Notes: generated from the sequence alone by a model not told the origin. A stretch of 64,000 nt of DNA from Euborellia annulipes (GCA_023213315.1 JAKCPI010003116.1:1-64000), one strand, 5' to 3'; positions 11,253 through 23,640 are shown, numbered from the stretch's first letter. Program-made: numbers and translations.

Positions 11253-11865
11253 ACTTCCACTTATGTTTTAAGAAAGAAACATTCGAATCAAAATAGAATT
11301 TATAATAATACTCAATTATAACAAATATTATAGAGCATCCAATGGCGTCATTTGGGAGGGGGGAGAAAAAGTGAGGTCCGCCGATCCCGCATCGCGGGAA
11401 TAAGAGGACAGAAGAAGAAGGAACAATTTTCCGTGATCTTAAGTTATTTAGGAGGTTAAGTTACAAAGAAACGAATTGATTATAACACCCCTACCTATAA
11501 ATTATAATAGCTCCTTTTACTTTCCCCTTCTTGGCTACCTGCTTTAGAAGAGTACAATGTCCTTTTTTTATATTAAGGAAAATTCAGTTTCTATTTCTTT
11601 TTATTTGTTGATATCCATTTGATCCCATGATGTCTCATATTCCCTTTCATTTGGAAGCAGACATTTGACATATAAGCTTCTCCGATTACACTAAGGAGTT
11701 GTAATAAAAAGAGAAAAAGATTTCATCAATATTAGATCGGCTTAAAGAAAATGTATAGGTATATTTAAACTTTAGAAAAGAAAGATCTCAAAGTAATCAT
11801 CATTTAAGACGTTAATTTGTAAAATTTTAATTAATAATTTATAAGAAATTTTTTCTTTTTTACTT
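11253..11865. other. Intergenic stretch, no gene seen
   Basis: A GC-richer patch lies at 11341-11410 (gaggtccgccgatcccgc, with an atcccgcatcgcgggat-like palindrome). The rest is AT-rich. No gene found. Confidence 0.45.
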
Positions 11866-12500
11866 TCTCTTACCTATATTATGTGTGTATATATACAGTA
11901 TATATAAAGTATTGGATTCATGTCAAAAACTCGATTTCGAGATTTTAATGGATATACAAGTTTTGAGGTCTCAAAGTGGTTTTTGCAACATGGTCTGTGT
12001 GTCTGTCTGTCTGTGAACAAAATATCTCAAGAACGGAAAGAGCTTGGAGGTTGAAATTTTATATTTAAGTTAGGCAGCCCCGCTTGGATACGAAGCTTTC
12101 GTTGACAAAATCGGCAAAAAAGTACTAGTACTTTACTGATGCCCTTTTTCAGTTTTTTTTCGGTTTTCTCAAAATTCGCTCAAACGATTTTGATTAAAAT
12201 TCATAAATCAATTATTTTTTAGAGGCTCTTTAAAATGTATATTCTCATTTTGCCATTGAAATCTTCTGGAAACCACTTTACTCTAGTACTTCATAAGGAA
12301 GATAGAATTAATGGTTGCCATGGTAACAAAATATAAATATTTTACTATGATTATAAATTTTACATCTTGAATTCTAATATATCGGCGGAATATAGGTCGA
12401 CACAAAAAATTCTGGTGTGACAAGCACAGAACACAACCTTCAATTACCAAAGAGAAAGTTGTGTGCTGTGCGACCAGTCACACCATATTTTGTTGCTTTA
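11866..12500 (+). repeat. Family A repeat, near full-length copy
   Basis: It starts with the 5' hairpin tttactttctcttacc ... agtattgg and ends with the 3' hairpin through gtgctgtgcgaccagtcac. It includes the gtctgtctgtctg tract and the 'ggttgccatggtaac' block. At about 635 bp it serves as the reference length for the family in this window. Confidence 0.85.
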
Positions 12501-12530
12501 TTATGAAATTAAAAACTAAAAACAGATCTA

Positions 12531-12900
12531 TATAATTTATTCGATCAAAAGCGACGTTTGATTCTAGATTAGGACCATCATCAGGATCTTGAGAACCTAT
12601 TTTTCACTTCAGATGTTTCCTATCTCATGCCAAGAATGGATTAATCTTAAGAGCTTGAGATGATACTATAGGTATCTTTAATAACCGTCCATCGATAAGG
12701 GAGGCAATAGTGTCCACTATCGTTGCAAGCGATCTGTGACAGAGCTGATGACAATAGGTATCTGAGATGATGATGGAGGTGAAGAAACCTTCCTCCAGCC
12801 TAACCTCTATCTCTCTCGCATCAATTCACCCAAAAGGACACGGACTAATATACCTTTAGTCTAACCTTCCGAAAGGTCTATCTTGATTGAATAAATTATT
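12531..12900. mobile_element. Degenerate PLE-type element
   Basis: Short inverted ends ataatttattcgatcaa and ttgattgaataaattat bound the segment. The minus strand near 12545-12600 has CTGATGATGGTCC and then TCAAACGTC where GAAACGTC is expected, so the ribozyme core is mutated. The middle contains a few short direct words but no frame. Confidence 0.5.
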
Positions 12901-13490
12901 ATGGAAGTCTTTTTTTCATATGTTTTTGCTATCAAAGCATAAATATTAAGTACTATTCTTTTTTGACTTTATTGAATTTTTTTTAGCGTCTGAAGTACTT
13001 AGATTTTTAATATAAATTTAGCCTTTATAATTCAGTGATTCCCAAATTATGAGCTGCGACTGTTACGCGAGTCCCGTGAAAATATTCCAACATTAGACAG
13101 AAAGACAACGGCTTGGATCCCATGAGGGGTTTGAACCCCCAAAACCCCCCTGGCTACGTCTATGATATTAATTATATTTTAGATGAAGCTTTTTCACAAT
13201 AGGTTCAATAGGTCTTGGACTAACAATAAGAGGTTCATTAAAAGTCAAAAGTTTTTGACAAAACTTTTTTTGACCCCCAGACAATGTCTTGATGAAGAAT
13301 GAGTCTTAGCAAGTAGTTTGAAAGAAACTTAGTATCTATATATATTTTGTTGAGATTTTTTTATAATATGGCTCCCTATGACGCCAATCACTGAATAACT
13401 ACATCAAGGGGACGAAATATTGTCTAGGATCGAATAAATTTTTGTTACAAATTTTTGACTTTTAATAAACCTCTTGGTCCAAATCCTGAT
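12901..13490. other. Intergenic stretch, no gene seen
   Basis: AT-rich. At 13110-13155 the phrase 'atgaggggtttgaacccccaaaacccccctggctacg' looks like a TE terminus, but no mate is found. No gene. Confidence 0.4.
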
Positions 13491-13519
13491 GAATTAATTA
13501 TATTTTATTATTTATTCCA

Positions 13520-13870
13520 CCGATGGTTATCGGTGGGATGTTCCACACTCTAATTTCTTGGAGCCACCAATCCGACGTTTCCCTTCATTTGTTGCTTTTG
13601 ATGTTGTTACTGTGATGTGATTATAGTGGAGAATTGGAAATATCAGCCAAATCGGGATTGTCCAGGTTAATAAAACTCCCAGGATAAGACGTTTCGGCCT
13701 GCATTTATTTGGCCATCTTGAATTATCGGGAATTATACACATAGTGCACTTGGGTATAATTCCCGATAACTGAAGATGGCCAAATAAATGCAGGCCGAAA
13801 CGTCTTATCCTGGGAGTTTTATTAACCTGGACAATCCCAATTTGGCTGATATCTCCAATTCTCCACTATA
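13520..13870. mobile_element. PLE-type foldback, near-perfect arms
   Basis: Arms of about 110 bp at 13630-13740 and 13751-13866 are separated by about 10 bp. Shared blocks are ctcccaggataagacgtttcgg and its complement. The plus arm keeps a full hammerhead core, while the minus arm has ttcaaga in place of ctgaaga. Confidence 0.75.
13757..13815 (+). ncRNA. Minimal hammerhead ribozyme (PLE type)
   Basis: CTGAAGA is at 13770-13776, stem II is GGCC/GGCC around an 11-nt loop, GAAA is at 13797-13800, then ACGT and C13804. Stem I pairs GATAA with TTATC and continues tccc/ggga after a 2-nt bulge. Confidence 0.75.
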
Positions 13871-13984
13871 CTTTCCCCTCATTGGTTAACCCGTTTGAAA
13901 TTTCGAAAGCAACACGAATGAAGATAATTTTAAATAAATATTCATAATATTATAATTATATTAACTAAAATTTAGTTATTTCTT

Positions 13985-14155
13985 GATGGCTGGATTATTA
14001 TAATAATATGAGGATGTGGTATATGGGCAGCTTATGTAAAATATATCATCTATTGTTTGACTGATTGTATGTCCTGATGAAGAGATCGATTGGCATTCGA
14101 AACGTCGACAAAATATAAACTTTTATTTTTTCGCCTTGGCTGCTCATATTATAAT
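13985..14155. mobile_element. PLE-type element of the 60.1-60.5 kb family
   Basis: The left end (aggatgtggtatatgggcag) and right end (cgccttggctgctcatatt) match the two ends of the foldback at 60.1-60.5 kb. The arms are shortened relative to that copy. Confidence 0.6.
14060..14120 (+). ncRNA. Minimal hammerhead ribozyme (PLE type), weak stem II
   Basis: CTGATGA is at 14074-14080 and GAAA at 14099-14102, then ACGT and C14106. Both core boxes are intact, but stem II pairing looks mutated. The related copy at 60409 keeps a better stem II but a broken second box. Confidence 0.5.
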
Positions 14156-14159
14156 TATA

Positions 14160-15317
14160 TTTTTATACTACAATATTTCTACATCTTTTCAATTAATTGA
14201 AATTTACTCCATGATTATTATTGAAGAAAATTTTGTCCCAATGAGATTTTAGATAACAGACGAATTTGTAAATATTTTAACGCCCTTTTCTCTTTTTTTT
14301 CAAGGCCCCTTAAAACTTCCAGTCTATCCAGATTCCATTCTATTCCTATGTGATATTTTTGAGAACATAAAATATATTAATTTATTCATCTTGAAATAAA
14401 AATTTTTTTTTTTATAAGTCAATTGTTTTAATAAGATATCTATATAAATTATGCTCATGAATATTTTATAAAATAAATTATGCGGAATAAATTCGCGAGG
14501 GGAGGCAAATTTCTTTGTATGTTGGGAGGATATTGTTAGTCCGATAAGGTGCGAATACTTAAATAGAAGGGGGATGGAAAGAGACAGAGTCAGGGGCTCA
14601 TTTTTTCCTTTTTTTTTTATGGGATTAAGATAGACCGCGTCGTGGAGGGTCTTGACGCACCTTGACAAGATTAACTTTCACACATAAAAACATCACTGCA
14701 CCGCACACACAAACTAAGCCAAAAGAGATTGAAAATGAGAGGGGACAACCTGATCAATCGGGAACTACGCTTGATAATCTCCTGTTTTTTTTTTTTATTA
14801 TTTAATTTAAATTATTTAAAATAGACTATCAAATAAATTAATTTAAAAAAAAAACCTAAAGTGCCATTAAAAATAGAAAATTAATAATTAAAGTAAGCTT
14901 TTAGTGATAACTAATGAAATTTGATCTTTAAACAAGAGAAATAAAAACGAATGGCTCTAAAATCAGCCTCTATTTTCTTTTAATGGACATTAATCACTCT
15001 CTTTTATAACTAATATATGCCAGGGGTGGGGCCCCACCCTTCTCTATTTTTCTAAATTAATTGATAGCCAATAATTTGGTCGTGTGTTTGGTAGGGGAAC
15101 CTCCAACTCGTAGCACAAGATATGAGACTTTTACCTCTATTCTACAGGTAAAATAATGCACAGATCACATCGGTAGCATAATTAGAATTTTTTTGGGAGG
15201 GGGGAGGGACTTATTCTATTAGTTTTATTTATTTTATTTTTTTCATTTGAATTTATTATTAATTTTGTAATTTTTTTCTTAATTTTATTTACATTTTCTC
15301 AGCAATTTTTCCTACTT
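14160..15317. other. Intergenic stretch, no gene seen
   Basis: AT-rich, with a 114-codon minus-strand open frame at 14324-14668 that has no recognisable domain and low-complexity composition. It is judged a chance frame. Confidence 0.4.
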
Positions 15318-15424
15318 AGGGGTCGTCCACATATTACGTAACGTGTTAGGGGGGGAGGGGTTTGGCCAAAGCATTACTAATTGTGACATGGGGGATCCAG
15401 GGGTTTCTCTAAACGGGACATAAC
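15318..15424. repeat. Interspersed repeat fragment (gtccacatattacgtaac)
   Basis: The phrase 'ggtcgtccacatattacgta' followed by a G-run, then 'tttggccaaagcattactaattgtgacatgggg', recurs in reverse at 48903-48985 and partly at 47815-47960. No termini could be defined. Confidence 0.5.
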
Positions 15425-15780
15425 AATTCAAAGCAATAGAAAAACATTGAAGTGAAAATGAGGGAGAATTCGAACTGGACCAATTGAGTAACTTGTCAAT
15501 TGAGGTAATGACAGGGAAATTGGACTATACAACTGTATAAATTAAGAGGAACAGATAATGTTATGTATCAGAAAAAAATATCCTCTTTTTTGTTAAAGTT
15601 TTATAATTTTTTAATTAAAAACATCTTGAAGATTTCGGGAAAAACACGAACAACACTCCAACTTCTACTCATAACAATTGAAATCACAGAGGTGTCCGAT
15701 AAAATAGCTTCCTTACCAGGGCTGCGAATCCATCATAACAAAAATTTTCCGTTTGTCCCTAGTTAGGTATATGTCCTAAG
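15425..15780. other. Intergenic stretch, no gene seen
   Basis: The sequence is AT-rich and no gene is supported. Bases 15773-15780 (gtcctaag) form the left target duplication of the neighbouring hAT MITE. Confidence 0.45.
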
Positions 15781-16075
15781 CAGGGCCGGCTATACGTGTA
15801 AGCACAGGATACGTCGCATCGGGGCGCATCCATATAAGGGCGCCATAATTTACAAAAAAAAAAAAAATTTTTCCGCGGGGAGGAAAACTTATGTTCCGCG
15901 AAAGAAAAAATTTTTGAAGGGCGGCAAAAATTTTGCTTCTTTAAAAAAAAATTTTCCACAGAAAAATTTTTGAGTTTAGTCCCCCCTCCCCGAAAAAATT
16001 TCTGTATACGCCCCTTGCTGTAAGGCGTCAATTACTGTTCTGCATCGGGGCGCCAAAATCCTAGAGCCGGCCCTG
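15781..16075. mobile_element. hAT-type MITE with 8-bp duplication
   Basis: Ends cagggccggc and gccggccctg are inverted. Target duplications are gtcctaag (15773-15780) and gtcccaag (16076-16083), matching 7 of 8. The interior contains the ccgcggggagg ... tatacgcccctt module shared with the repeats at 23.2 and 24 kb. Confidence 0.8.
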
Positions 16076-16083
16076 GTCCCAAG

Positions 16084-17036
16084 TTAAGGTATTTTACTGT
16101 ACTAAAAAATATCATATCTAAAATACCTTCTACTTTTTTAACCCAATACACCTACTGTGTATAAGAGGATATGTCTGTATCAAAATATCTGAGAAAGCTG
16201 GAGATCCCCATCCCTGACCTATAGAAGTATCGTAAAAGTTTTCTCAAAACTCTTTCCCTTTAATTATATTATACAGACGTAAGTTATAATTATTCATGAA
16301 TATTTTTATAATTAACAAATAAAGTTATACTTTATTTCATTGGCATCTTTAATACAATAAAAAATGAGTTTTATTAATTTTTAAAAACATTTATTATATG
16401 CCTAAACTAGGTATATTATAATTAATTTATGCTAATCGAAAACTGCTATTTATTCTAATATATTTGAAAATACATAAAATCAAAAAAAAAAACTTTCTAT
16501 ATTTATATAACGACAAGTTCTATAACATTTTGATTATTTTGATATCTAAATAAACACCAACACACACTTTCATTAAGGACTTCGGGTCTTTTTTAGGCTG
16601 CTTTAATTAGTTGTTTCTACTCAAGATAATATTTTCAACTTGGTCCAGTTAATATGGATAAATTACATTAATGTTGACAGTTCCGGACTTACGTTTTTCT
16701 TAACGGCCCTTTTCTACTCTTATATAATATATTTTTTTTTTTTTTACTAAACCTGTAGTGAAGGATAAAATTAAATTTTTTTGAAAAATATATGGTAATA
16801 AAAACTTGTGAGTTGAGAAGGAGCTTAATAAAAAAAAAATCCATTGAAAAAGGATGTATAAAGGATTAGAAAAATTTTTATTTTTTTCAATCTCCTTGAT
16901 TGCGTTTCCTCTAATTAAATTTGAAATGAATGAAAAATTAAACTAGCAAATGATTTAATCCATTTTTACACCGACTGGTTTAACCCCTAAGTCCAACGCC
17001 TTTTTTTCATTTTACGAAATAAATTTATTTATGAAT
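16084..17036. other. AT-rich stretch, no gene seen
   Basis: There is a poly-T run near 16731-16745. No gene or RNA gene is supported. Confidence 0.45.
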
Positions 17037-17303
17037 TTATAAGCTAGGTTTCAACCCCATAATATTTTTAGTCAGGAGGGTTTTTTTATGTATTATTTTG
17101 TTTAAAAAATTCATTCGAAATACGTCAGTCCCCTGGAAGGTTTTCAACCGTAAAGCTAAGAGACTGAACTTATAAGCTAGGTTTCAACCCCATAATATTT
17201 TTAGTCAGGGGTTTTTTAATGTATTATTTTGTTTAAAAAATTCATTAGAAATACGTCAGTCCCCTGGAAGTTTTTTAACCATAAAGCTAAGAGGCTGATG
17301 AGC
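17037..17303. repeat. Tandem duplication, 133-bp period
   Basis: Two units start at 17037 and 17170 with ttataagctaggtttcaacc and both run to gctaagag[ag]ctga. They differ by a few bases and a short indel in the G/T run, which suggests a fairly recent duplication. Confidence 0.85.
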
Positions 17304-18132
17304 TTATATATTAATACAAAAAAAAAAAAATCAAAAAATCTGAGTGTTATTATATGGATACAATAAAATTAACTTATTGTCTATCAAAATCATTACAAAT
17401 TGTGCATTTCAATTTCGACCCCAAAGTTAACCCATTTTTTGAGGAATAACCCATATTTATTTTCAATAAAGGGAGTAAAAAGAGTTTTAATTAAATAATT
17501 TTTTTTTCTTTTCTTAAACCAACAATTTAAAAATGAGCCTAAACCACAAGGGATGGAAACATTTAATATAAATAAATATATTGATTCAATATAATAATAC
17601 ATCCTATAATTATTTACAATAAAAAATATTCTATTGTAGTTTTATAAAATATAAAATAAATATAATTAATAAGACTGACAATTCTGGGAAAATAAAGAAA
17701 AAAAGACAACAAAAACGGAAATTGTGGTTTTATTCCTGCGTTTGTAAAAGACCACCGATTATTAAAGTCAAAAAATGCCTGCCTAAGGACTCGAATGGAG
17801 AGTCCCTTAATAAAGGCAGGCAACGAGAGAAAGAGAATGTGCAGCTGGAGCACGATTTCTATCATGAATCTCAAAAGGAGATATCATTATCATGGAGTAG
17901 AACAATCGCGTGTCCATCCAGCTTGATTGAGCCATCTTTTAAAAATAATTAAATATCTTTCTTTTATATTTACTATAATGATTTATTTTTTGTTCTAACT
18001 CTTAGAAAAACAAATATTTTTTATAAATTTAGATAGGATTTTTTTAAGAAGCTGCTAGCGAAAATAATTAATTATTTTGTTAAGGAGGGGAAACGAATCA
18101 TGAAGCGAGATCAATATCAACACTAGCACTTT
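17304..18132. other. Intergenic stretch with a small hairpin
   Basis: A stem near 17776-17822 pairs tgcctgcct..aaggactc with gagtccctt..aggcaggca. It is GC-richer than its surroundings. Function is unknown, and no splice sites or frames support an exon. Confidence 0.4.
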
Positions 18133-19090
18133 TTAGTATATAGAAGGTTTGTTGTCAAAAATTCTAAGTCGACATTTTGATGGATATATACCTTTTAAGG
18201 TCCCGCAAAATGGTCTGTCTGTCTGTGTGTGACGCTTTTAAGCATGAAGGAAATGAGCTACGAGGTTAAAATTTTATATTAAAGATAAATACCCTCTCAG
18301 TCAGTTGAAATAAGCTTTTGAACAAAATCGGCCAAAAAGTACTGAAGTACTTTTTTAGTTTTTTACAAATTTATCAAAATTTGTTCTAATAATTTTGGTT
18401 GAAATTCATAAATTAACTATTTTTTAGATGCTCTTTAAACAGTATATCAATAAAATTTTTCGTGAAAATTGATTGAAGTAGACTTTACTAATGTACTTTT
18501 TCAGTTTTTTTCGATTTTCTCAAAATTCACTGGAACAATTTTGATTAAAATTCATAAATCTACTATTTTTTAGGTGCTCTTTAAAAAGTATATCAATAAA
18601 ATGTAAGTAAGTACTTACTTACTTACTTACTTACTATATCATTAAAATTATTCGTGGAAATTGTTTGAAGTACATTTTACTGATGTATTTTTTCAGTTTT
18701 TTTTCCGATTTTCTCAAAATTCACTGGAACAATTTTGATTAAAATTCATAAATCGAATATTTTTTAAATGCTCTTTAAAAAGTATATCAGTAAAATCTTT
18801 CGTGAAAATTGATTTAAGTAGACTTTACTGATGTACTTTTTCAGTTTTTTTCGATTTTTTCAAAATTCACTGGAATAAATTTGATTTAAGTTCATAAATC
18901 AACTATTTTTTAGATGCTCTTTAAAAAGTATATTCTCATTTTGCTCTCAATTATGTTTGAAGCACACTTTACTTTTGTACTTCATAGGAAAGATAAGAGA
19001 AATGGTCAAGTTTCTAACTAAGGTGCTACTAAATATATCTCGAAACAAAAAAATCTGCTGTGCGACCAGTCATACCAGATTTTTCATTTT
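18133..19090 (+). repeat. Family A repeat with internal tandem expansion
   Basis: The middle block 'gtactttttcagttttttt ... gatgctctttaaaaagtatat' is repeated about four times, starting near 18348, 18493, 18684 and 18833. The steps are about 145, 191 and 149 bp. The longer step contains a (TTAC)n microsatellite at 18605-18640. The rest of family A flanks it on both sides. Confidence 0.75.
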
Positions 19091-21300
19091 TACATATACC
19101 CTTCTTTCACCCCAAAAATATCTCCCTTTCATTCTCTATCTTTATTCTTTAATTTATTAATTTTGGAGCAAAATAAGTTGCCATTTTTATTTTTAATGTA
19201 GGCCTATTTCCTCTCTTCACTTTAAAATTCTGTCAGTAATATATTCTCTCATATCATGTATCATGCATAAACATATACACTACTACATACTTGTATTAAT
19301 ACTCTCCATAAGAATTTTTTTTCAATTATTTTTTGTTGGCAGTTAAAAACAATATAAAAATATAATGAAATGCATTTCAAATTTTTATCGTTATAATTAG
19401 TAAAAGAGATTACGTGCGATTTTAAACTAGATAAATTAAACAAAATTTTATTACGTAATAAAAAATTTTAATAACTCTTAGGCCATTTTGCTATAGGCCT
19501 TGCCTCTATGATCACAATTTTCACATCATAACTTGAAATATTTTTTTTTTTAGAAGAGATAACTGAATTCCATAGAAAAACTGGCAGTATCAGTGATAAT
19601 ATTAAGTGATTGATAAGATAAAAAACCAACCTGAGAATGAATAGATCGTGATACGAAACATCGCTAATATATAAAAAATAATATTTTAAAAGCTTGATTT
19701 AAATAATAAAACCGTAATCTCATTCCATTAATATTTATAATTCATTAAAATCTTAAAAATTGATTAGATTATTTTAGACTAAAAGCAAAAATAAATAAGT
19801 GAAAAAAAAATTCATTTTTTGACAGAACGTTCACAACTTTTGAGATAAAATTTTTTCGCGGTACGGGCTTAAAAAAAACAAAAATTTTACATTTTTGTAG
19901 TGCTAAATAATTAATTATTAAACTTTACTAAATAATTTTGACCGCTAGATGGTTGGCCTATAAACTTCTTTAATTTGCTAAAACAAAGTCAATTTTGAAA
20001 AATACTCTACGATACTGTAAAAATACTGAACTGTATATATCTTCAACAAAATCAATACCATATTATTTTTACAACGATTATAATTGTTTGAATTTATATC
20101 TGTAGGAATTATAACATAATAAATACCAGATTATTTATTGATAATATTAAATAACCGGCCTAGAAATAAATGTACAAAGGTTTATCAAAAATAATTTATT
20201 ATGTGTTTCAAAAAATCGCCTATATACAGAATGTATCAAATTTTTGACAGTAAATATTACGGGCTTTTCTTAAAACCGCCCAAGAGCTCCCGTGTATACC
20301 GGTACAAAGTAATAATGTATAACAGTTGTACCATCTTTTGTAACCTACCCGTTTTATTAGCATTTCTTGCTGTACGTGCAGTTGAAGTGATAAATAAATA
20401 AATAAAGAAATATATTTTTTATAAAATAAAAATTTATATAGAAATTAAAATATAGAAATTAATCCCGCTAAATTTTGAACTTGTTCACAATTAACTGCAT
20501 TTAAAGATACAAATTTTGATTGAGATTTAGTTTAGATTGTTACTAAATTTCTAAAAATAAATAAGATAAATTTTATAAATTTATTTATAGGCCTAGTATG
20601 ATGTTTGTTGCCAAATTGTAGCTAATTGAATTTTCTATATTTAGAGAAAACAAGAGAAATTTAAAATACCTCCGTTTTTCAATTAACGGTTTTTACAAAT
20701 AACACAAAAATCTGACATTTGACCAAAATACAACTGAACACCAAGAGATAACACATGACACTTCTACATATTTTCTAAAATTTTAATGGAAATAAAAGAG
20801 TTTTAACCTGAAAAAGCTTTAAGCAATATATCATAAAGGTATAACCATTTAGATTAGTTGAAATTAGTCTAGACTATTTTTAACTTAAAACAAAAAAAAA
20901 AAAATTTTTCAATGGAAGATTAACAAAAATGTTTGACCTTTTAAAATGCCACCCTTGAGTCTAATTTATCATTTGAGAAAATTTAGGTAAATATAAAATT
21001 TTAATGAACCTACTATTTTAATGTTTACATGACTATTCAAAACGAAATGACTTAACTTAAAGTCTCTTCCTTATTATTTCAGGAATATTATTTTATAAAA
21101 CAACAAAAAAAAATAGTTTTTTTTTTTTAAACTTATTTTCCCAATTAGGATAATTTCGCTAGTAGTTCTGACAATATCTTCTTTTTTTTATTATTCTAAG
21201 GAATGTTTCATTTTGTCATTTCATTAAATTTGATGGCAAATTATCCCTACTTGAAATGTATAATTTCCTTTTGAAAGTTATATCTAAATGATATGTGAAT
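19091..21300. other. AT-rich stretch, no gene seen
   Basis: No coding frame, RNA gene or complete element is supported. Near 19630-19670 the plus strand has 'ctgagaatga ... atacgaaacatcgc', a decayed hammerhead-like trace. Confidence 0.4.
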
Positions 21301-21339
21301 CTATATAGGGCCGAGAATACATTCAAAGAGGATGATATG

Positions 21340-22130
21340 CGGAATGCCGCGCGCTCTGGGCGCTCTCCAGGCTAATGACGCGCGATGCTGGATGCTGGAG
21401 TCTCTAAGCCCGTTGATTGGCAAAGCGTGAGATGAGAAGCGAGTAATGAAGTGTGAGCAACTTCAGCCCATCTTCATCTTCATCTGCCTGCTAGAGGCCA
21501 ACCTGCCTGGCTGGACCGCTTCTCTAATGACTCAATCGAAACTAAGACCATCTCTTTCTCTCTCTTTGGCCCCGGATAAGAAAGATCGGCAAAGGGCGGA
21601 ACCGAAGACTAATGACAGGAGAATCGGGGAAGAAGTAGAAAAAATAACCCATTTCATAATAAAGCTTTTTATAATACTATATCTTAAATGAAATCTAAGA
21701 AGGCTTCAAAATAAAAAGGCAATAAAAACCATCGACTAAGGAAGAACCGGGAGTTGATCGAGAAGAAGAAAAAATAATCCATCAATATTTATAGAAATCT
21801 GAAAAATTATCTAAAAAGACTTCAACGCGCGGTAAGAAATATCACCATCAGCAGAGGAGGAACCGGGGGATGGGATCACGGATCGGGGGAGAAGAAGAAA
21901 AAAATAATCCATTAATTTTTTTTTTATTATAAACTAACTTGAAATCAAAAAAACATTATCTAAAAAGACTTGAACGCGCGTTTGAAGATATCTCAGAAAC
22001 TCTATGAAAGAACGGACCGGGAATCTAATGACAGGTCATTATTACGGTTCGGAGAGAAAAAAACAAAAAAAAAAAAAATCGAATCTTGTTTTTACACAAT
22101 AGCCCACAGGAGACTTTAACGCGCGATAGC
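21340..22130 (+). repeat. GC-rich degenerate tandem repeats
   Basis: Four units start near 21600, 21744, 21860 and 22015. Each reads roughly as an accggg word, an optional ctaatgacagg, gag-aag-aag rich DNA, 'aataatccat', then 'aaagacttcaacgcgcg'. Spacing is about 145, 116 and 155 bp. An earlier relative is at 21345-21400 (ctaatgacgcgcg). The units look old. Function is unknown. Confidence 0.55.
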
Positions 22131-22263
22131 AAACTTTCTATAGGATTTCTGTTAATTTTATTTATTTAAGAAGAATAAACAGCCATTTAATAAATTCATT
22201 GACATATTTGGATGTTTCTTCTTCCTATTTGACAGTTGTTATTTAACTCACCTCACTCATGTC

Positions 22264-22860
22264 CGTCATCGATTTAAATTGAAAGATTGTTAATTACACT
22301 AATCACTTCACTTATCGCGTGGTGGGCCCCATTCAGCGACCCCCCGCATGGCACTCTCACTGTCAAAAGGGAGGAAGGCGAGACAAGACAAACACCAGAT
22401 TCACTAGAGGAGAATGCACTCAACAAGCAGCATGCATGCGACTGGACTTGATTTCGGACTTGGACTTCTTCACCAACATGTGTATGTGGAAGTGAGTGCA
22501 GCAGAGCGGCGCGGACCAATGGCTGTTGGTAAGCACAATGACGTCACCAGGCCACGGACAGGTTGCCGGTACCTCCGAGGTGGCCCACAGGTCTGTGGGG
22601 GGCAGAACCAGCCTATCCTTCAGCTATGGGGGGATAAGGAAAAAGAAAAAAGAGCTGCTCCGCCGGCGGCCGGGCAAGTTTTCCCAAGCAAAAGCATGAA
22701 GCTTCGACAATACCAACATTGCTCTCTCTCTCACTCTGAAGACTCAAAATTGAAGACATCCCCACCCCCACAATTTGATTCTCAGCCCCGCCTCTGATTG
22801 ATTCGTTAATAACTAACAAGGGAATGCTTGTTAGACATCGTCCGTCTGATCGCTAAAATG
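22264..22860. promoter_or_regulatory. GC-rich island with CRE and CCAAT words
   Basis: This block is much richer in G and C than its neighbours. It holds a perfect TGACGTCA (22539-22546) and CCAAT (22516-22520), plus CpG-rich and CT-rich tracts. A 127-codon frame is open from 22414 but has no recognisable domain. It could be a promoter and 5' exon of the gene whose possible exons lie at 27.6-28.8 kb, but phase does not join simply to that exon. Direction is not proven. Confidence 0.35.
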
Positions 22861-23164
22861 AGAAATCTATATCTATTGTTCCTTTTAGAAATATATTCTT
22901 CTTACAATACTAGATAATTAATCAAATTTTTAAATTAAAAAAAAAATATTTCTAAATCTTTTTAACTTTGCCCACCAACCATAGGTTGGGCAGGTAAAGT
23001 TAATGTAATCGTAAAAAAATCGAAATTTTTTTATATAAATTGTTCATAACAAAAATCTTCATAAATCTCGCCTAAAATTATCATAATGTTAAGAACAAGG
23101 GTTGGAAAAATTTGTGACAAATTACAAGTGATTTTTCCTCCGATTTTTTAAAGATTTATAGGAT
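22861..23164. other. AT-rich stretch with a short hairpin
   Basis: A small palindrome at 22970-22995 reads gcccaccaaccataggttgggc. Nothing else is supported. Confidence 0.4.
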
Positions 23165-23455
23165 TTGAAGATTAATATCCGGACCAGAGGGTATATAGAA
23201 ATTTTTTTCGGGGGGGGGCCGAACTCAAAAATTTTTCTGCGGAAAATTTTTTTTAAGAAACTAAATTTTTTTCACACGAAATTTTTTGCGGAACATTTTT
23301 TCCTTTGCGGAACCAAAGTTTTTTATCCTGCGGAAAAATTTGTTGCGCTGATATCTGTATATCCCTATATATGTATATGTGTTTGGGAAATTTCGGGGGG
23401 GGGCGGGCCCCCGCCCCCCCCTTATATACGCCCCTGATCTGGACATAAGTCTCTT
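23165..23455. repeat. G-run/C-run bounded repeat, copy 1
   Basis: Left 'ccagagggtatatagaaattt' plus a G-run, and right C-run plus 'ttatatacgcccctgatctgg', are inverted ends. The same module occurs at 23861-24077, in part at 32775 and 56650, and inside the hAT MITE at 15781. No gene. Confidence 0.6.
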
Positions 23456-23505
23456 AAAGTAATCCCAATCCAAAGCATTCGAAAATTTGGAATTTTTTTT
23501 TAACA

Positions 23506-23640
23506 CTCACACTTTTTTTTCCCATTCACACAGTCTTTTCGGCAACTTAGGCCATTTAAGACTTTACGTTATTTGTAGGCCTAAATATATCTATTGGGGG
23601 TCCAGGCATTCTTATTTAGAAATTTGAATTTAAGTATAGA
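23506..23640 (-). mobile_element. SINE tail fragment
   Basis: Words cacactttttttcccattcacac, agtcttttcggcaactta and gggggtccaggcattcttattta match the tail region of the SINEs at 44866 and 51365. No tRNA-like head follows. Confidence 0.55.

Noticed and set aside
14324..14668. 114-codon open frame on minus
   Set aside because: Low-complexity composition, no recognisable domain, no splice or promoter context; expected by chance in AT-rich DNA.
19565..19690. Hammerhead ribozyme
   Set aside because: Reads ctgagaa where ctganga is needed; kept only as a decayed trace.
22414..22797. 127-codon open frame in the GC-rich island
   Set aside because: No domain. A possible donor at about 22529 leaves a phase that does not fit the candidate exon at 27639. 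Kept only as part of the regulatory island.
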